In this document: piece by piece, positions 9,976-21,811 of the stretch | Numbering within the stretch: position 1 is the stretch's first letter | Layout of the letters: the number at the start of each line of letters is the position of its first letter | DNA from: Linanthus parryae | Lineage: Eukaryota; Streptophyta; Magnoliopsida; Ericales; Polemoniaceae | Assembly: GCA_023055425.1 (NCBI GenBank) | Contig: JALGPY010000005.1 | Coordinates: 77,975,495 to 78,039,494, forward strand | Length of the DNA: 64,000 bases | Direction: 5' to 3' | Notes under the pieces: generated by a model | What the model was told of the DNA's origin: nothing | The model's input: only the letters and a program-made list of their open reading frames with translations | Database searches by the model: none | Translations under genes and position numbers: made by a program

Positions 9976-11757
9976 ATGGAACGCAAATCATCCAGGATTC
10001 GGCAAGAGGGGAAGCCTTCTGGCAGATCCAAGAAGAGGGCAAATAAGAAGGAGAAGATTGTGATCTCTGATTCAGATTCAGAGAATACTCAAGAGTTTGC
10101 ATGAGGACACTCCTCCTGCAAAGAAGATCAGAACAGAAAAGGGAGATGAAGGCTCAAGCATTGATCCACAGAATGAGACAGAGACTCAGGGTGGTGATCA
10201 ACCTAGGTCAGACAAGAAGAAAGGGGGAGAGAAGAAAAAGTCTGGAGAAGAGGAAAAAGGGAAATCTGCTCAAGAAAGCAAGAAGAAGCCAACTGAAGGA
10301 GAACAAGAGAACATCAAACCCTATGAGAAGAAAACAAGGGTTAAGCAGGTTGCTGCTGCAGCCAAAAAAGGGTTATCAAGGTAAGAATTCACTTCCTTCA
10401 GATTGGTTTGTTAGTTCTGAAGTTAGGACTGCGTGGATGCAAGGTTGTGCTTCTTATAAGGTTGCTTTTTGTAGTACAGTTTCTGAAGAGTTATTGGATA
10501 AATTTGATATTGATTGTATGAGAAAGTTAAGAGAAACTGCAGTTTGGAAGGTGTTAAATCCTAGTTCAATAGCCTATCCTAGGTTAACTAGATTATTCTA
10601 TCTGAATTTGGTTCATGAAGGAGATGATAAGATGGTATTAATTTCAAAAGTGGCAGGGATAAATTTGAGGTTAGATCATAGGACTTTTTCCAAAGTTTTG
10701 GGCATTCATAGGAAGTATAATGTTGGAGATTACCCTGATAGGAATGAGTGTCAGGAAAAGGCAAAAGAGATGTTTTTCATTGATGGTGTACCCTCTGGTC
10801 CAAAGCAGTTGACACACTCAGTGCTCAACTGTGAAGCTAAGATTTTGTTTTCAATTCTGATGAGGAGTGTGGTTCCAAGGTAGAACTCAAGGGAGTTGTT
10901 TACTGATAAAGTTCTCATACTGATGTATCAGATAGGTCAAGTGTTTGAGATAGACTTGCCAACAGTTGTTATGGAGCATATGATTTATTGTGCAACCAGA
11001 ACTAGAAATCATCATCTTCCATATGTCATCCTTTTATCTCTTTTCTTTGAGCATTTTGATGTACTTGTGAAAGGGGAAGAAAAGATTACTGGAGGTTTTG
11101 GGTTGATTGATGAAACTGCCTTACAGAGGATTGGGGTAGTTCAGAATGGGAAAGGACATTGGAGGTTCTATTCAGACTTGTCAAAGGATGAGCTTGGAGA
11201 GAAGGAGTTTGTTAAGCCAAAGGGGGCGACATCAAGGAAAGGACAAGCCAATGAGGATTACTCTTTGTTGGTTGAGAAATTTGAAGATCAGCAGCTTGAG
11301 ATTGCAGATCTCAGACAAAGGTTATTTGATCTGTCTTCTGAATTTAACTAGTTCTAGGGCTTGATGAGTGTGATGAATGGAAAGCTTGATGTTGTTATAA
11401 AGGGTTTGAACTTGGAGAAGATACATTCTGCTACTAGTCATGACACCAGTGTGGATTCAGATGAAAGGCTAGGTGATTTCTTGAAGAAGAAAAAGAAGCC
11501 AATTCCTGTGGTGCTTACTTCAAAAGATCTGTATGAGCAAACTGATGAAGAAGATGCTGGTGAAGACACAGGTGTTGATGCAGCTACAGAGGGGGATTCA
11601 GTGCAGGTTTAGAACAAGAAGGTGGATGAGATCATTGAAGAAGTTGTTGCAAAATTGGAAGCTGAACAAGAGGGAAACCAGTCTACTGATGATGCTGAAA
11701 GTGAGGAAGAAGTTGGAGAAGGCTCAGAGAAAGGCCAGACTTCAAAGAAGAAATGAA
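9976..11757 (+). pseudogene. Element A additional ORF (aORF) between pol and 3' LTR, broken
   Basis: Begins at ATG 9976 (MERKSSRIR). The first third is highly charged, rich in Lys, Glu and Ser with a likely nuclear-localisation character. It is followed by a globular region of about 330 residues containing YPRLTRLFYLNL, KVAGINLRLDHRTF and GGFGLIDETALQRIG, then a coiled-coil-like stretch (EDQQLEIADLRQRL) and an acidic C-terminus. The globular part resembles what databases have called a putative plant transposon protein domain; that is from memory. The same protein is recognisable in element J (45447-47237) and its end in L. Breaks: a one-base frameshift near 10096, another near 10380, TAG near 10881, TAG at about 11349 and TAG near 11610, with the final stop at 11755-11757. 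Function unknown; it is not a recognisable envelope protein, since no membrane segment is seen. Confidence 0.7.
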
Positions 11758-12163
11758 GATCAGAGATGACCAAAGCCTTGACCTTCTATCTATTTCTTTT
11801 CTTCTTTTCTATTCTGAAGGCCTTGACTTTCTAGGAATAAATTTTGTTTAAGTTTTTTTAGGACTCTGAGTAATGATCCAACATTTCTTCACCTTTATTT
11901 GATAAAATTCAAAAAGGGGAGAAATTATGTGTTTACTTTGGTTACTTTCATTACTTGAATAATAATCAGTTGTTTTGTTAATTAGTAGTATTCTCAGTTA
12001 TATTCTCAATTGTGTTATGGTAATTATTTGTGGTTTATTGATTATATGTGTTAAGATGGTTTATCTGGTATTGTTGTCTATTGTTTCTGCAATATGGTGT
12101 TATCTATTTCTTACAAGGAGTTGCAGGAATATCTACACAAGATTATGGGTTTTGTCTTTCATC
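11758..12163 (+). other. 3' untranslated region of element A
   Basis: T-rich, with two palindrome variants (about 11770 and 11816). A short open stretch at 11975-12150 is T-rich and not gene-like. Ends at the polypurine tract. Confidence 0.5.
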
Positions 12164-12173
12164 AAGGGGGAAT
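12164..12173 (+). promoter_or_regulatory. Polypurine tract of element A
   Basis: CAAGGGGGAAT-like purine run directly against the TGTTGACTC start of the 3' LTR; the expected plus-strand priming site. Confidence 0.8.
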
Positions 12174-13653
12174 TGTTGACTCAAAGACCCTTGAGTGTGT
12201 TTTGAGAAGTAATTGTTTTGATTGATGAAAGACAAAGACAGAGCATTTCAGATACTCCAAGGCCTTGAGATACTGACAGAGCTTCAAAGCCTTGAGAGTT
12301 GTTTTTATTCTGTTGAATGTTCTAACAATCTTGTGTTGCATATTGGATACCTGCTTATATAGATCAGAGAGTTGCTGCATATACTCATGTTTTACATTGT
12401 CTACAAATCTAAAACAATTGCAGATGTCCTGATCAGGGAGAATCAAAGTTTTCTGGACTTAACTTTGACTGACTGTGAAGCATGTTCAGAGCTTCAAGGC
12501 CTTGAGATGTGCCTTGAGCTGCTGACAGTTTTACAATATTGATTTGATTCTTTCTTGCAGGGTTTGATCTTTATTATTGTAATCGTTTAATGACTTCTAA
12601 GAGTCTTAAACTTGATTATCATGAATTATATGTGTCAAAAGTTAATCAGATTATTGTTCTAATCTTTTAACCAGTTTTTATCAGAAATTGGAAAACCAAA
12701 TAGTCATTGTACTGCTTTATTTCTGGATTTAGTTTTTGCTGTGTTTCAATGTTGTTGCAGGTTTTTTAAACGTGCAAATACAATCTCAACAAACTCCAAC
12801 GAATATCTACTGAGAGCTGTTTGAATTTCAGTTGAAAACAGAAGGAGGATTTGTAAGAACTGAGATCCTAAAATCTTTTATTCAGTTGCAGTGGGTAGAT
12901 AAGAGACTGGTTTGAATTTTTGAATGAAGAGAGGCTTGCAGAATACTAAGAGAGGTGTGAAAATTTCGTGGGAGATCATTCATTCAAACACACAGGCATT
13001 CACGCTTCAATTCAATATTTCAGAAGATCAAATCATTCCAGTTTCCAAAAGAACACATCGAGGCTTGAGTAGCTTATTCCTTTACTGTCTTCTTCATCTG
13101 TTTTGTAATCTGCTTATCTTTTGTATATCTAAAACCTTACTAAGCCTAGTGGTTGGTTGGACAAGTGAACAACAAGAGGTTCTTATTAGCTCAACAGTTA
13201 GTAGCTGAAACTAGATAGGTTTGGAACCACAAGATGTATAGGTGTAATGGGAATCACTTAGGATTGAAGATCTAGGGCTGTTTCTGTGTGAGTAATACGA
13301 AGTGTTTGCCCAATCCTGGTGGAGTTAGATCCCTCAGGCAGAGTTTAGGTCCATTGGGACTGAATTCTGTAAATTGCTTTGTGTTCTTTACTTTACAGTT
13401 TTGTTATTTTTTGCTGCACACAACTCAAATCAAACTAGGGTTTATAAGCTGTTTAGAACTGGTAATCGTTCAAGGCCTTGAAGCTTTCTATTCTGCCTTT
13501 GAATTCTAAAATCTCAAGGCCTCGAGATTTAATTTTCTCACAAAGCCAATTAGTTACAATCTGAGTTTTGCAAAAAGTTTCCATACTCTATTCAACCCCC
13601 CCCCCCTTCTAGAGTATTTAGGTCCTGTATTTAGTCTACATTACACACTTTCA
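12174..13653 (+). repeat. 3' LTR of element A
   Basis: 1480 bp, the partner of 2915-4401. The C-run close to its end is 11 bases (13596-13606), while the 5' LTR has CCGCCCC at the same place. Followed by the right CTCTT duplication at 13654-13658. Confidence 0.92.
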
Positions 13654-14536
13654 CTCTTCACGAATCTAGAATAATTGAGATGAATGATCTTCTTCAATAT
13701 TGAACTCTCAATCAGTTTGAATGGTTGAAGAGTTGTTGATTGGCCTCATGTGTATGTTCTCTTCTTTCTCTAGTATATCCTCTTTCAATCACCTCTACTA
13801 CTGCTTGAAATTCTAACCATGTTTATAACAACTGGCAGTAACAACTTGAGAGTTTTTAGGAACCAACTCCTGTAAATACTCAACAACTTAACAACTATCT
13901 TCAACAGCTATATTCAAACGGATCTCTTGACTTGATCATCCAGATTTGATCAAATTCTAGCCCTGGAAAACTTGAACAATAGTTAAGACATAATTCTGAT
14001 TAAATAGCACAAATATGATGATCTGTTTGACAGACCATTTTAAACCAACAAGCATAGCTATTTTCTGAGTGTAAACATTATATATATACATATATATATA
14101 TATATTTATGTATATTCAAATAATAACCAATATTGAGAATATAACTAAGAACAAGTCAATAAATAATCACAAAGTTTGATATGTCATCCTGGAACAAAGA
14201 TTTTTTAGCCAATATACCATAGACATGAATCTAGAACAACTTCCAAACTTTGGATCTTTGTCCATCTTAAAAGCTTTGGCCATCATCCAGTGATCCTTGA
14301 GACATATCAATTTGTACACTTGTCTAGCAATTTAAACTCAATATATAAGCTCAAGAATATATTTAAGAGATAGTATCAAGTCTATAATCAAGCTTTCAAT
14401 CCAATTTAATTCCTGCAACATAGAAATCCGTAAGCCAATTATAGCAAGAATATAGGCATTGTAAGCTTCAAAGCTTTGGAGCCTTGAACTTGTCTCTCAA
14501 ATCAATTCTTTCTTTCATCATCTTCAAAGTATAACT
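13654..14536 (-). repeat. Element M: continuation of the inverted LTR, right of element A
   Basis: Starts with the right copy of CTCTT. No gene is visible. Placement on the minus strand follows from continuity with 2314-2914, and it shows the same T/A-rich LTR texture, with TTCAAAGCTTTGGAGCC near 14468 resembling the SIRE palindromes. A (TA)n microsatellite lies at about 14081-14104. The far end of M is not visible; element N starts at 14537. Confidence 0.5.
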
Positions 14537-14621
14537 TGTTGGAATAGGTTCCGTAGAGGCAATCTATATTTAGTATGAACGATGTTTTGGCTAGAATATT
14601 CATTATTAATTATTGTGATAT

Positions 14622-14630
14622 TTAATATAA
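14622..14630. repeat. 9-bp target-site duplication TTAATATAA, left copy
   Basis: The same nine bases follow the element at 16745-16753, and the uninterrupted LTR of element G near 33672 carries this site once. Nine bases is the Mutator hallmark. Confidence 0.9.
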
Positions 14631-16744
14631 GGGTAAAAGACACTGACCACCCCTGACTTTTGGATTAAATCCACTCCGCTACCTTGACTTTTGGAAAAAG
14701 AAACTCTGCACCCATTTAACGGAATATTCCGATACCACTTAGCACCCTTCTGTTATGTTCCGTTAGAAAAGTGGGTGATTGATCTTTTCCGGACTGTATT
14801 GCCCTTGTGTGTTTTTTTAGACTTTTTGGCACTTGTTTCTCATCAAGAACACCAAGAACATCAAGAACATCATCACCCAAAAAATGTGAACAAACTACAA
14901 TTAACAAATCCAATATTTTTAGTTCAATTCAAGAAGAGATTAAATAACAAGAAGAAATCACAAATGATTTTTTATTAAAACTAAAAGGCTATAACACCCA
15001 CATTACAAGAACTAATCACAAAAGAATCTTTAAAAACATCAAAATCTAAATACAAAGTTCTCTGATAACCCAGCTCTCAAAATAGGTTGTTGCTTCTCAA
15101 TAGCTTTCAAGTTCTTTCAAATCGCAAATTTGGTAGTCCCAGCAGCCATGGACAAGGCCATTTTCGAATAACCCACAAATCAAAAACACCAACTGCCAGA
15201 TCCTACTTCACCCTCTTCCCTCACACCAACAACTCACAATCATCACCAATACCAATTCAATTAATCCTACTCCTATATCAAACATGCCTGCAACTTCCTT
15301 CACTGCCAGATCCTACTTCACCCTCTTCCCTTACACCACCTAATCCACCTCTTATTCAGTCATCACCAAACACCCATGAAATAACCAGAATCCAAAAACC
15401 ATCAAGGTAGATTCACTTGTGCCCAAAGAGATCTCAGCCGAAGGTTTGCATCAAGTGGGTTTTGAGTAACACCAGGCCCGCAACAGATAGTTGAAGTAAG
15501 ATTATCCCTTTGTTGAATGAAATGCCTTCAATTCTTAACCATATACAGAAGGTTTCTGAGAGAACATCTCACAATTGAAGCAATACCAAGTTCCAACTTC
15601 AATTGAACACAAGCTTTCCAAAATCGAATGCAAGGTGCTTAAAACCTACTTCATCGTCATCACCATTTGCGGTAATGGTGAGGCTGCTCCTAACTCCATG
15701 ACCCAACCTGCCTATCTCGCTCTCCACAACAATGCCGAAACCACCAGCAGAGTACCAAAACCAGTACAACCTGCAAACCACCATGCTATCACCTACACTA
15801 ACACCCCCTGAACCTCCTACACCACCAGGACCTTAAACCCAGCAGCCATGGCCACTGTCCCAGATTACCGTCCAGATTCCAAGACCATTCTCCACTAACA
15901 ACCACTTTAAAGGGTATTATAGTCTCGGACCAGAACCGACACCAACAACAACCAACGCCACCATCAGTGTGAGATGAAGAACCTTAGTATTTTCCCCCAA
16001 CCCACACCAACAACCACCAACTCCACCATCACCGCAACCACCACCTCCTCTCGCTCTCGGCACCAGCAGAAGAAGCAGCAGGATAAGAAGAAAAAGAGGG
16101 GAAGTCGCAGTTGGGCTTGTTATTTTGTCCATCGCCGGAATCGCAGCTTTGCCCACCATCGTCTTCGTCCTCTCTATTCAACACAACCGTCTCTCCCTCT
16201 GTTACCTCTCAGGACCAATAGAAGAAGGAACAAGCCCAAACCCAGTTCTCGTCCAAATCACCGATTGAAACCACCTTTGCCTCTTGCCATTTAAATCAAA
16301 TCAAACCCATCCTCGCCTCCTTCATCAGTTGCCAATTTATTAGATCGGTTCGTTGATGGTGAGGGTGGTTGTAGTGTTTCAAATGTGAGAAACAGGGATG
16401 AAGAAGAATCGGGAGGAGAGGAGGTGGGGTGTGTTGGGCGTGATGGAGGAAGAAGAAGGCATCAGGAGGAGCGATGAGAGGCGTTAGGGTTTGGGTGAGA
16501 AGGAGGAGATGAGAAGAGAAGAGAAGAGGATAGAGAAAATAAAGAAGTCTTCCAAATGTGGTAGGGAGAGAGAGATTATTGAAATATATAGGAGTAATAT
16601 TATTATTTTTCAGGGGTAAAATTGTCTTTTCATCGCAACCGTTAGGGTCTGTTAGTCAGAGAGGTGCAGAGTGTCTTTTTCCAAAATTCAGGGTAGCAGG
16701 TTGGATTTAATCCGAAAGTCAGGGGTGGTCAGTGTCTTTTACCC
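14631..16744. mobile_element. Mutator-like element (non-autonomous), 2114 bp
   Basis: Terminal inverted repeats of about 80 bp begin GGGTAAAAGACACTGAC on both ends with a handful of mismatches, flanked by a perfect 9-bp duplication. No transposase motif is seen, so the element would need enzyme from another copy. The interior is unlike its neighbours: C-rich on the plus strand, with proline/threonine-type codon runs at 15970-16060, and a direct repeat of about 36 bp at 15191 and 15302 (ACTGCCAGATCCTACTTC...). Open frames on both strands (for example 15974-16294 plus, 15917-16159 minus) look compositional, although the interior could be captured host sequence (Pack-MULE). Confidence 0.87.
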
Positions 16745-17275
16745 TTAATATAATGAAGTCCTTAGATACAATGTGTTGTTTATCTTAAATATCCCTAGTT
16801 CATTATATTGGTTAATAGGACGATCAAATATAGACTAGTATGTGTGTAGATTGGTATGGAGATATCAAGTCTAACACATGGGTATGAATTAGGAGTAATG
16901 TCATACTGAAGATACATTAGATTATGTCAAATTCACAATCGCTTCTCGTAGTGGTAATAATATTGTAATCCTTAGACTTGAAGTCGCTAGATACACTAAT
17001 TGTGGCGCCTTAACCGAGTGATTATAAAGATATCTATCGGGCATGATCGGAAGCAAACTTAGATATCGTAGTGACGTATAGATAATTTTTCCCTCCCACA
17101 TAATGGGAGCAAATATCCATGGCCGCTCGAGGGATGGTGCTTATTCAATGTCTGGCCAGACTCAGATAAATCAATATGGAGATATTGATTCATATTCCCA
17201 GGATCGAGAAACTATGGATTGGATATACGAGTGTGACTATATACGAGTGTGACTATTATTCCTCATCACCTGAAG

Positions 17276-17534
17276 CTTCTACATCACCATTATCCTCTTC
17301 ATCATCAGGAGCTTCATCACCACTTGATTCAAACAACTCCTTTGCGGTGACAACTTCTGGTAATTTCTTCTATCTTCTAAGCTTGGCTCCTCAATGACTA
17401 TATCTGACTAACCTCCATAAATGCTATTTAGTCCAACTAATTTGAAATAATTCCATTTTGATCTTTTATTATGTGTGAATATGTAGGTTCCTAATTACGT
17501 TCGCAGTAATAAAAATTATTAGGAACATTGAACG
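17276..17534 (+). other. Orphan segment between LTR fragments
   Basis: Not alignable to either flanking LTR. A Ser/Pro/Thr-rich open stretch (17270-17397, reading SPEASTSPLSSSSSGASS) resembles the linker and tail of GPI-anchored cell-wall proteins, but it has no start or domain of its own. A 9-bp inverted repeat GTTCCTAAT / ATTAGGAAC lies at about 17488 and 17518. Could be a host gene scrap or an unknown transposon. Confidence 0.3.
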
Positions 17535-17915
17535 GCATCTAGCAATACATCAATGCTCCCAAGTAATTCGAATGTCAATGATCTGACTAACCTCTATGAC
17601 CAATGTTACTGTGTTGTAGAATCATTTTGTCTCATTTATCTAGATTGGACACAAGACATGGGAGTGTCACAGTTGTATATCTAATCCATAGTTTCTCGAT
17701 CAGCGAGTAGATTTAGATAAACATCAATATCTTATATTGATTTATTCGAGCATGGCCATGTATTTCCATAAGTATCATTCATCGAGTGGCCATGGATATT
17801 TACTCTTGTTATGCAGGAGGGACAAACTGGCTCTACATCACTACCATCTCTCAGCTTGCTTCATATCATTGTTACAGGTACACGCAATAATCAACTTAAT
17901 CGAAAACCCCCATCG
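17535..17915 (-). repeat. Element O: degenerate inverted fragment of an Angela-like LTR
   Basis: Shares, in order and on the minus strand, blocks with the LTR of F: GGCATCTAGCAATACATC, ATTGGACACAAGACAT, ATCCATAGTTTCTCGATC, GAGTGGCCATGGATATTTAC and CTACATCACTACCATCTC. Strongly diverged and without termini. Confidence 0.65.
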
Positions 17916-17929
17916 ATAATTTTTTTTTT

Positions 17930-18526
17930 TGAAATATAAAAATGAATAAACAAGATCTGTCCGTATTAGTTTTTTTTAATATAAAATGAATAAACGAGAT
18001 CTATAACATTATTTTTATTGTTTAATACTGATTCAAATCATTAATACACGATACTTGTATTACTTGTCTTAATTGTTTAAAACTACAGATTCATAGAAGA
18101 GAGGGAGAAAGAGAGACGATGAATCAATATGAATAAACGAGATATGTCAATATAACTTTAATTGTTTGAAACTGTTGACTCAAATTGAGAGGGGGGGGGG
18201 ACGATCTGTCAATAATATATTCTTTTGTGTAAATATAAAATGAATAAACAAGATTTGTTTAATTGTAATTGTTATAACTACTTATTATTATTATTTAAAA
18301 AACAAATAAACTAAATAAACGAGATATGTGTTGTGAATCGAGAGACGAGAGAGACGAGAAAATAATGAGACAAGTATGTAGGGAGAGTAGTATTGAGACG
18401 TGTATTATTATCCAACCATAAGCCTCCTAATATAGCCATTAAGGTGGGATAATGGGCTAATAACAATATATAAATGGGCTTACAACATGTGGTAATTATT
18501 CACTAATAAACTAGCATAATATTTCA
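17930..18526 (-). repeat. Element C: candidate 3' LTR on the minus strand, 597 bp
   Basis: Bounded by TGAAATATAAA at 17930 and ATATTTCA ending at 18526, so both strands read TGAAATAT inward as LTR ends do. Next to 18526 is CTCCCCCTT (18532-18540), a polypurine tract on the minus strand. The LTR is AT-rich and contains several diverged copies of AATGAATAAACGAGAT. Flanking duplication is uninformative (T-run). Confidence 0.5.
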
Positions 18527-21478
18527 TAATACTCCCCCTTGAATATCACCACTACGATGTCTCGTTAAAATCTCGTCATGAAAACTCCAATGGGAAAAAT
18601 CAGTGACCAAAGAAGAAGAGTACATCAGTGAATTGTATTTTGCTCAGCATTGTTGATGACATTCTTCTGGAACTCATCTGAATAATCATGGCAGCCTCAT
18701 TAAAACCTTTCTAAGAAAAATCATGTGGGACAAAAAACGTAGCGAAGGAAAAAGAGTGTCGCGCTACTAGCATTTCATTTGATCTCCCCCTCATTTTAGC
18801 ATCCTTTTACCTGAAAAAATAAACTTATTGCAAAAAAAAAAATCTAGAAGACGCGATTAACAATCGTAATTAATAAAATGAATATGCTCCTAAAACTACT
18901 CGCGACTGTGAACTTTCAATTTGCTTCAGGAAAATAATTTCTCATGGTTACCAACCTCCAAGGATTTTACAAGTTTGTGATTCATACTATCGTATTTGTA
19001 ACTATTTACTTTCCGACCCATCTTTTGTTGTTCTTTAGTCCCCGAGACTAGTACAGCATTATCATCATTCTCACCACGAGATGATTTTATTTGTTAGAAT
19101 ATATCATGATCCGTACCATATCATGATTTAATTTTATAAGTCACACGCTCAAAAGTATACATAAACCTCAAGACATATCCCACGCATACCAGTGGATACG
19201 TAGTCTCAATTTCCATGCTTAACAACGAACATATAATATCTACATAGATCACACGCTTAACAACGAATAGTATCTTCACAGACTGTTCACACTTCGGGTT
19301 CTTAGTACTTTAAGTACTATACATTATGATCTACATATTTAAATAATTATGTAACCCGAGCAATTTGTCTATGTGCGTGTTGAATTTGTTTTTGGCCAAT
19401 AATTTCTTAGTCAACACTCTTTCCCATATGATAAATCACGTGACTTTAAAAGTGCGTATTCAAATAAGGTAATCATTATTTGTAGGATAATACAACTATG
19501 TTAAGGTACCTTTAGCTACCTCGAGATCCATGTGCCTCTCCCATGGCAATATTTGTTCACCAACGTTGGTTTTGATTCATACTAATGAAAATATTTCAAG
19601 ACTATCCTCGCAATCTTGTATTCCCATCTTGTAGAGACATACATCAATATACCAACTTATTTTGGATGCTTAGATTTATGTTCCTCTTTTGGAGGATCAA
19701 CATATGTATAAAAGTAAAACTTTAATGCTTATGGTGTATAATCCAAAATTAATACACTTTATTCAAGAAGCTATCCATATTGTTGGTATTTTACCCTTAC
19801 ACTAGTACATACCCAAAGAGACAATAATCTAGTTCTCGTCATCAAAATAGGACCAACTCTCCCCCTCATGACGTGAGCAACATGATCATAACCATAATGA
19901 TATTTTGTTGATGCTTCTCGCATCAATTTTTCCATATTTACTTTGCGTTAACCAATCCTCAAATTAAAACATAAAGTTTGACAATAAGCAATTTCTTGGA
20001 CGCCGTAGTTCTCTAATCAAAATTTCTCCAAGAAACCCAAAAAGAGCCGTTAATGTAAATACTTTTATTTTAAAATGAGTGGTGTTTACAATCCTTCAGG
20101 GATTGAAATCAGTCTAATTATTTATCAACCATTGATATTAAATCTCATATGTTTCGTTACGGGGACTTGTTACTTTTGTTGACATGAACAACAACAAGCT
20201 CAATTTTAACCACACAAACCTCTTCTGGGGTTGGCTAAGAAAACTCTAAACTCTCATATAGTTTTAACATATGAGTTATATAGATTGCATCTATAGTCAT
20301 GTGGATTTTTACCGTATATATGCACCGCTTCATGGGTTAGTCTCTTTTAACATATGCACCGCTTCATGGGTTAGTCTCTTTTAGAGAATTTCACGTCCAC
20401 GACCATGACTGCATCTATAGTCATGTGGATTTTGACCGTATATAACAAAGTGGTTAGCTTAAGGGAATTTACTACCATTCACTTCTGGGAATGGGCACCA
20501 AGGAATTGTCCATTAATAATGCCAATCATGTCTACGATATAATAATTAGGTAGACATGTTTTTCGTAATCATTAGAGACAAGATCTCCTCAGGAGATCCT
20601 TATTTTCTTCCTTTGATGTACTAAAAGTAATAGAAGAAAAAGATAAAATAACCTAAAAAAATGTATATTAATAAAGAAAAATAAAAGTACACAATCAAAA
20701 GTTTGGGTTTGATGAGTATAGATTTTCTCCTCAGGGACATTTCAACATAACTTTATAACACCATGTTATAAGTATTTTCATTTTCTTCCATAACTTCTTG
20801 CTATGAACGCTTACTTGAATTTTTTTACTTCAGGAACAAATTGATTGGCTATATATAAGAATATCAATTTCCACAACGAAAAATCTTCCGGAGATTCGTA
20901 TATATCCATCATAAATACAAAAATTGAGTCCTGAAAATTTAAGTGCATAAAAATAAAATAAATTAAAGAACAAAGAACGCTACCTCTTCTGGAGGTTACA
21001 AATTAACAATCATTGTAAACATCGCATTTGGAGATTTAGTATTTTGTGAATTCAGGTCATAAAATATGATGTAATTTCAGGTTACAAGTCATGATGATGT
21101 AAGCATCTTCGAGATGCATTTTTTTATAATGTTGTAACTTTAGGTTACAATCACATCATGTACTGAAAAAAAATTGCATAAATATGAAATAAAGTATAAG
21201 AAAAAACATGACCTCTTCAGGAGGTGTACAAAATTTTTGGACATCTCTTCATATATGTAATGATAATATATTATGACTTCAGGTCGTAAAAGAAATAATA
21301 CCGTAACTTCGGGTTACGATTAGATAATTGTGTATTTCACAATTTCAAGTGTTAAATCACAAATTTTATAAACATATCGATAGCTTGGACCAATTAGTGG
21401 TCACGATTTAAGACCACTACATTTTTTTGATAATATGAAACTTCTTCTGAAATTTCGATTCTACAGTCCATAAACAAA
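18527..21478 (-). other. Element C: eroded non-coding internal region
   Basis: About 3 kb with no open frame of note and no recognisable pol motif. Near 18680-18760 there is CCTCATTAAAACC...GTGGGACAAAA...GAAGGAAAAAGAGTG, a block I recall as common in non-coding parts of dicot LTR elements. At 20286-20443 two short units are duplicated (TGCATCTATAGTCATGTGG and GCACCGCTTCATGGG). From 20990 to 21330 variants of TAACTTCGGGTTAC recur. Orientation follows the polypurine tract at 18532. Confidence 0.4.
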
Positions 21479-21760
21479 TCAATTCTGGACAATATGAATA
21501 AATTCATTGGAAATTAATAATATCTGAAAGATCATGGGAGTTGAGCGAACTTGTGGGTATACAAATAACCAAAAACATATAACATTCAAAGTATCGCCTG
21601 AAATCTTACTAGCACTGAATTGACGGGTAAATCTAAAGCATCCAGTGTGTCTTTTGATTCCAAGCCTGTTAGAATTTGGTGCGTCCATATGGGGTGCACA
21701 ATGAAAATATCGTGACCTTATGGTGTTAGTTACAACAATGCTCAAACCTTATGGGGTCAG
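21479..21760. other. Unassigned spacer
   Basis: No motif recognised. The open frame on the minus strand here (21479-21745) has no domain and is probably chance. Confidence 0.3.
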
Positions 21761-21811
21761 TGTTAGGAACAGATGCCCTAGAGGCAATCTTATTTAGAAT
21801 AAACTGTATTG

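Larger units (their letters stand above)
2915..13653 (+). mobile_element. Element A: full-length SIRE/Maximus-like Copia retrotransposon, 10.7 kb
   Basis: Structurally complete: LTRs 2915-4401 and 12174-13653 (both TGTTGACTC...TTTCA), a primer-binding site, gag, protease, integrase, reverse transcriptase and RNase H in Copia order, an extra ORF, a polypurine tract and a 5-bp target duplication. Large size, two gag zinc knuckles and a 3' extra ORF fit the SIRE/Maximus lineage, which I infer from family knowledge. Coding regions hold many stops and frameshifts, so the copy is defective. It inserted inside the inverted LTR of the related element M. Confidence 0.93.
14537..17275 (+). repeat. Element N: start of an Angela-like LTR, split by a Mutator-like element
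   Basis: TGTTGGAATAGGTTCCGTAG at 14537 matches the start of the LTRs of G, F and E. The LTR resumes at 16754 with AATGAAGTCCTTAG-like sequence and stays alignable up to a TACGAGTGTGACT motif near 17254. There it contains a perfect 16-bp tandem duplication (17223-17238 and 17239-17254). The rest of the LTR and any internal region are absent. Confidence 0.78.

Noticed and set aside
10101..11351. A's extra ORF as a retroviral-type envelope gene
   Set aside because: No signal peptide, membrane span or glycosylation-rich ectodomain; the protein is charged and apparently nuclear or cytosolic.
15917..16159. Minus-strand hydrophobic, Gly-rich frame inside the Mutator-like element, resembling a secreted protein
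   Set aside because: Explained by GGT/CTT-rich composition; no cleavage-site context, domain or splice signals that can be trusted.
17925..17929. T-run as a target duplication for element C
   Set aside because: A homopolymer is uninformative and the other end of C was not found.
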